Below are positions 12,583 through 14,479 of a stretch of DNA of 14,479 bases, one piece after another (position 1 is the first letter of the stretch; each line of letters begins with the position of its first letter). The position numbers and the translations under genes were made by a program. Below the pieces are notes generated by a model that saw nothing but the letters and a program-made list of their open reading frames with translations, did no database searches and was not told the origin of the DNA. Source of the stretch: an uncultured Lysobacteraceae bacterium. Its GTDB lineage: Bacteria > Pseudomonadota > Gammaproteobacteria > Xanthomonadales > Xanthomonadaceae. Where the stretch lies: positions 1 to 14,479 of the forward strand of contig CAMPJU010000012.1 in the NCBI GenBank assembly GCA_946886995.1, written 5' to 3'.

Positions 12583-13137
12583 TCAAGCGCGCGCGTTCCC
12601 GTGCCTGTATTCAGGTCGCAATGCGACCTCGCCGGAGTGCTCGCCGAGCAGATGCACTTCGCCGTCCTGGATCATGCAATTGAGTCGCATGCCGCGCGAC
12701 AGCAGCGCGGGAAGCTGTTCCACGGCATCCGCGGGAAGATCGACCACCGTCAGGTTCCCGAGGCGCCGCAGCGCCGGTGCGACGCGATCCCACCAGAGCC
12801 TGGCGCTGTTGCCACCGTAATTGACGACGACCACCTGTTGCGCACGCGCGCAGGCTTTCTTGACCCGCGACTCGTCGGGCTGGCCGAGGTCGATCCAGAG
12901 TTCGATGTCGCCGGTGTAGTCGCGGCGCAGCAGGTCCGGCTCGTCCTCGTTGCTGAGCCCGCGGCCGAATTCCAGGCGCTCGCCGGCATGCAGCGCGAAG
13001 GCGAGCACGCGCACCATCAAGCGCAGGTCGGTTTCGGACGGGTGCTGCGCGAGGGTGAGCGCATGGGTGGCGTAGTAGTGCCGGTCCATGTCGCTGACCT
13101 GCAGTTCGGCCTTGACGACGGTGGCCTTGGGCGCCAT
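12583..13137 (-). CDS. yaeQ: YaeQ family protein
   Basis: A 184-residue cytoplasmic protein, matching the usual YaeQ length of about 180. It begins MAPKATVVKAELQVSDMDRHYYATHALTLAQHPSETDLRLMVRVLAFALHA. The core has GRGLSNEDEPDLLRRDYTGDIELWIDLGQPDESRVKKAC, followed by VVVVNYG, WW and a LLSRGMRLNCMIQDGEVHL end. The EPD and ELWIDLGQ blocks are the places corresponding to the PD-(D/E)XK nuclease-like fold reported for a Xanthomonas YaeQ structure. Nuclease activity has not been established, to my knowledge. ATG 13137 is preceded by an AGGA about eight bases away; the longer reading from 13164 would start inside the predicted -10. The gene is transcribed alone, divergent from pilU. Identification is confident; the role is not. 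Confidence 0.93.
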   Translation of the reverse strand: MAPKATVVKAELQVSDMDRHYYATHALTLAQHPSETDLRLMVRVLAFALHAGERLEFGRGLSNEDEPDLLRRDYTGDIELWIDLGQPDESRVKKACARAQQVVVVNYGGNSARLWWDRVAPALRRLGNLTVVDLPADAVEQLPALLSRGMRLNCMIQDGEVHLLGEHSGEVALRPEYRHGNARA

Positions 13138-13162
13138 GGGAATCCTGGGTGGGACGAACCGC

Positions 13163-13168
13163 ATTGTA
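13163..13168 (-). promoter_or_regulatory. -10 element of yaeQ
   Basis: TACAAT on the minus strand matches the -10 consensus at five of six positions in a very GC-rich region. It predicts a transcript start near 13156, about 19 bases before the yaeQ ATG, leaving room for the AGGA ribosome-binding site. No good -35 lies 17 bases upstream. Confidence 0.4.
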
Positions 13169-13281
13169 GCCGCCGGTGCGGGCGATCGCTGCCCGGAAGT
13201 CGCCCGATGTGCGGCGGATCACGGACCGGAAACGGCGCAGCTGACACCATCGGCGGCCCGGAATTGCAGGTGATCGGAACG

Positions 13282-14479
13282 ATGTCGTTGACCGTGGAAC
13301 AGGCGCGCGACTACATGCACAAGCTGCTGGCGGCGATGGTGAAGGCCGGTGGGTCGGACCTGTTCATCGCCCACGATTTCCCGCCCAGCATGAAGGCGCA
13401 CGGGCAGATGACGCCGCTGACGGAGCAGAAGCTGACCGGCGCCGTGACGGCGAAGCTCGCCGACGCGCTGATGAACGACAAGCAGCGCGCCGAGTTCGCG
13501 GCGGACCTGGAATCGAACTTCGCGATCGCGCTGCCCGGCGTGTCGCGGTTCCGCGTGAACGTGTTCGTGCAGCAGGGGCAGGTGGGCATGGTGGTCCGCA
13601 CCATCGCCGCGGAGATCCCCAACTTCGAGACGTTGCGGCTGCCGGAGATCCTCAAGGACGTCGTGATGAACAAGCGCGGCCTGGTGTTGCTGGTCGGCGG
13701 CACGGGCTCTGGCAAGTCCACGTCGCTGGCCGCGATGGTCGACCACCGCAACCGGACGTCCGCCGGGCACATCATCACCGTGGAGGATCCGGTCGAGTAC
13801 GCGCACGTGTCGCAGAAGTCACTCGTGACCCATCGCGAGGTCGGGGTGGACACCCACAGCTGGCATCACGCGCTGAAGAACACGTTGCGGCAGGCGCCCG
13901 ACGTGATCCTGGTGGGCGAGATCCGGGACGCGGAGACGATGGAGCATGCGATCTCCTTCGCCGAGACCGGCCACCTGTGCCTGAGCACCCTGCACGCCAA
14001 CAGCGCCAGCCAGACGATGGAGCGGATCGTCAACTTCTTCCCGGAAGAGCGCCGCACGCAATTGCTCATGGATCTTTCCGCGAACCTGCGCGCGGTCATC
14101 TCCCAGCGCCTCATCCGGACCGAGGACGGCAATGGCCGGGTGGCCGCCATCGAGATCCTGATCAATACGCCGACCATCGCCGAGAAGATCTTCAAGGGGG
14201 AGTTCAACGAGCTCAAGGGCGTCATGAACAAGTCGCGCGAACTGGGCATGCGGACGTTCGACTGGGCCTTGTTCGAGCTCTACAACGACGGCCTGATCTC
14301 CTACGAAGAGGCGATCCGCAATGCAGACTCCGCCAACGAACTGCGGCTGCACATCAAGCTCAGGAGCCGGCGCGGCGAGCCCACGGACGGCCCCGGCGTG
14401 TCCCTGTCGCTGCACGAGAAGACGACTTCCGAGGAGGACGAGGCGGCGCGGAAGGCGGAGTTGCAACGCCAGGCCGAGG
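13282..14479 (+). CDS. pilU: PilU-type twitching motility / pilus retraction ATPase, 3' end outside the window
   Basis: The frame runs open from ATG 13282 (AGGTGA eight bases upstream, 13268-13273) to the window end, so at least 399 residues are encoded. It has the PilT/PilU architecture: an N-terminal GSDLFIAHDFPPSMKAHG domain, then the RecA-like ATPase with Walker A GGTGSGKST (Lys145, Ser146), Asp box HIITVEDPVEY, Walker B VILVGEIRDAETM and His box HLCLSTLHANSA. The PilU-like block RIVNFFPEERRTQLLMDLSANLRAVISQRL follows, and the family ends near NADSANELRLHIKL. PilU is a cytoplasmic hexameric motor that helps PilT retract type IV pili. I choose PilU over PilT from the NFFPEERR and ADSxNELRLxIKL segments. 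Unusually, pilT is not immediately upstream. A charged tail beyond the family end is still open at the edge. Confidence 0.85.
   Translation, partial: MSLTVEQARDYMHKLLAAMVKAGGSDLFIAHDFPPSMKAHGQMTPLTEQKLTGAVTAKLADALMNDKQRAEFAADLESNFAIALPGVSRFRVNVFVQQGQVGMVVRTIAAEIPNFETLRLPEILKDVVMNKRGLVLLVGGTGSGKSTSLAAMVDHRNRTSAGHIITVEDPVEYAHVSQKSLVTHREVGVDTHSWHHALKNTLRQAPDVILVGEIRDAETMEHAISFAETGHLCLSTLHANSASQTMERIVNFFPEERRTQLLMDLSANLRAVISQRLIRTEDGNGRVAAIEILINTPTIAEKIFKGEFNELKGVMNKSRELGMRTFDWALFELYNDGLISYEEAIRNADSANELRLHIKLRSRRGEPTDGPGVSLSLHEKTTSEEDEAARKAELQRQAE

Noticed and set aside
1..14479. CRISPR arrays, tRNA or rRNA genes, insertion sequences, toxin-antitoxin pairs
   Set aside because: I found no regularly spaced repeats, no tRNA-like cloverleaf, no transposase motif and no recognisable toxin or antitoxin on either strand.

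Overview
The window is GC-rich DNA from a gammaproteobacterium, most likely the Xanthomonadaceae/Lysobacteraceae (Lysobacter- or Luteimonas-like). The basis is the combination of a PilU-type pilus retraction ATPase, YaeQ, a DUF6164 protein, an M13 peptidase and several small membrane proteins that I associate with that family; this assignment is from memory, not from a search. Coding density is very high and no gene-free stretch exceeds 300 bases. I see no rRNA, tRNA, CRISPR array, insertion sequence, integrase or prophage structural gene.

Layout. (1) 2-301: 3' end of a DUF3228 gene. (2) 318-1539: a divergent module in which a MerR-family regulator (+) faces a coupled DUF2938/DUF2798 membrane-protein pair (-). 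The gap between them holds a 9-bp-arm inverted repeat inside a promoter with a 19-bp spacer, the classic MerR architecture. (3) 1530-2445: a five-helix CcdC-like membrane protein overlapping merR, then a DUF6164 protein. (4) 2541-6159: a secreted M13 zinc metallopeptidase followed 16 bases later by a predicted Tat lipoprotein of the D-aminoacylase family; together they look like an envelope peptide and acyl-amino-acid degradation unit. (5) 6254-7457: a DUF421 membrane protein and an unrecognised polytopic membrane protein. (6) 7488-9143 (-): an FAD-dependent oxidoreductase of geranylgeranyl-reductase type and a general-stress-protein-26-like flavin-binding protein. (7) 9313-10980 (+): a PA2169-family (DUF2383) four-helix-bundle protein with its own terminator, then a DUF1993 protein overlapping an AMIN-like lipoprotein. 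(8) 10981-12489 (-): a three-gene overlapping operon of YqjD-like, holin-X/YqjE-like and DUF3618 membrane-anchored proteins. (9) 12583-13137 (-): YaeQ. (10) 13282 to the end (+): PilU, open at the window edge.

Taken together this is ordinary chromosome with an enrichment of envelope and stress-associated small proteins. No defence, mobile or biosynthetic system is evident. The features most worth following up are the MerR/DUF2938/DUF2798 module with its operator, the D-aminoacylase-like lipoprotein that lacks the canonical metal-site cysteine, a 20-bp perfect palindrome shared by two converging stop codons, and a possible leaderless DUF6164 transcript.
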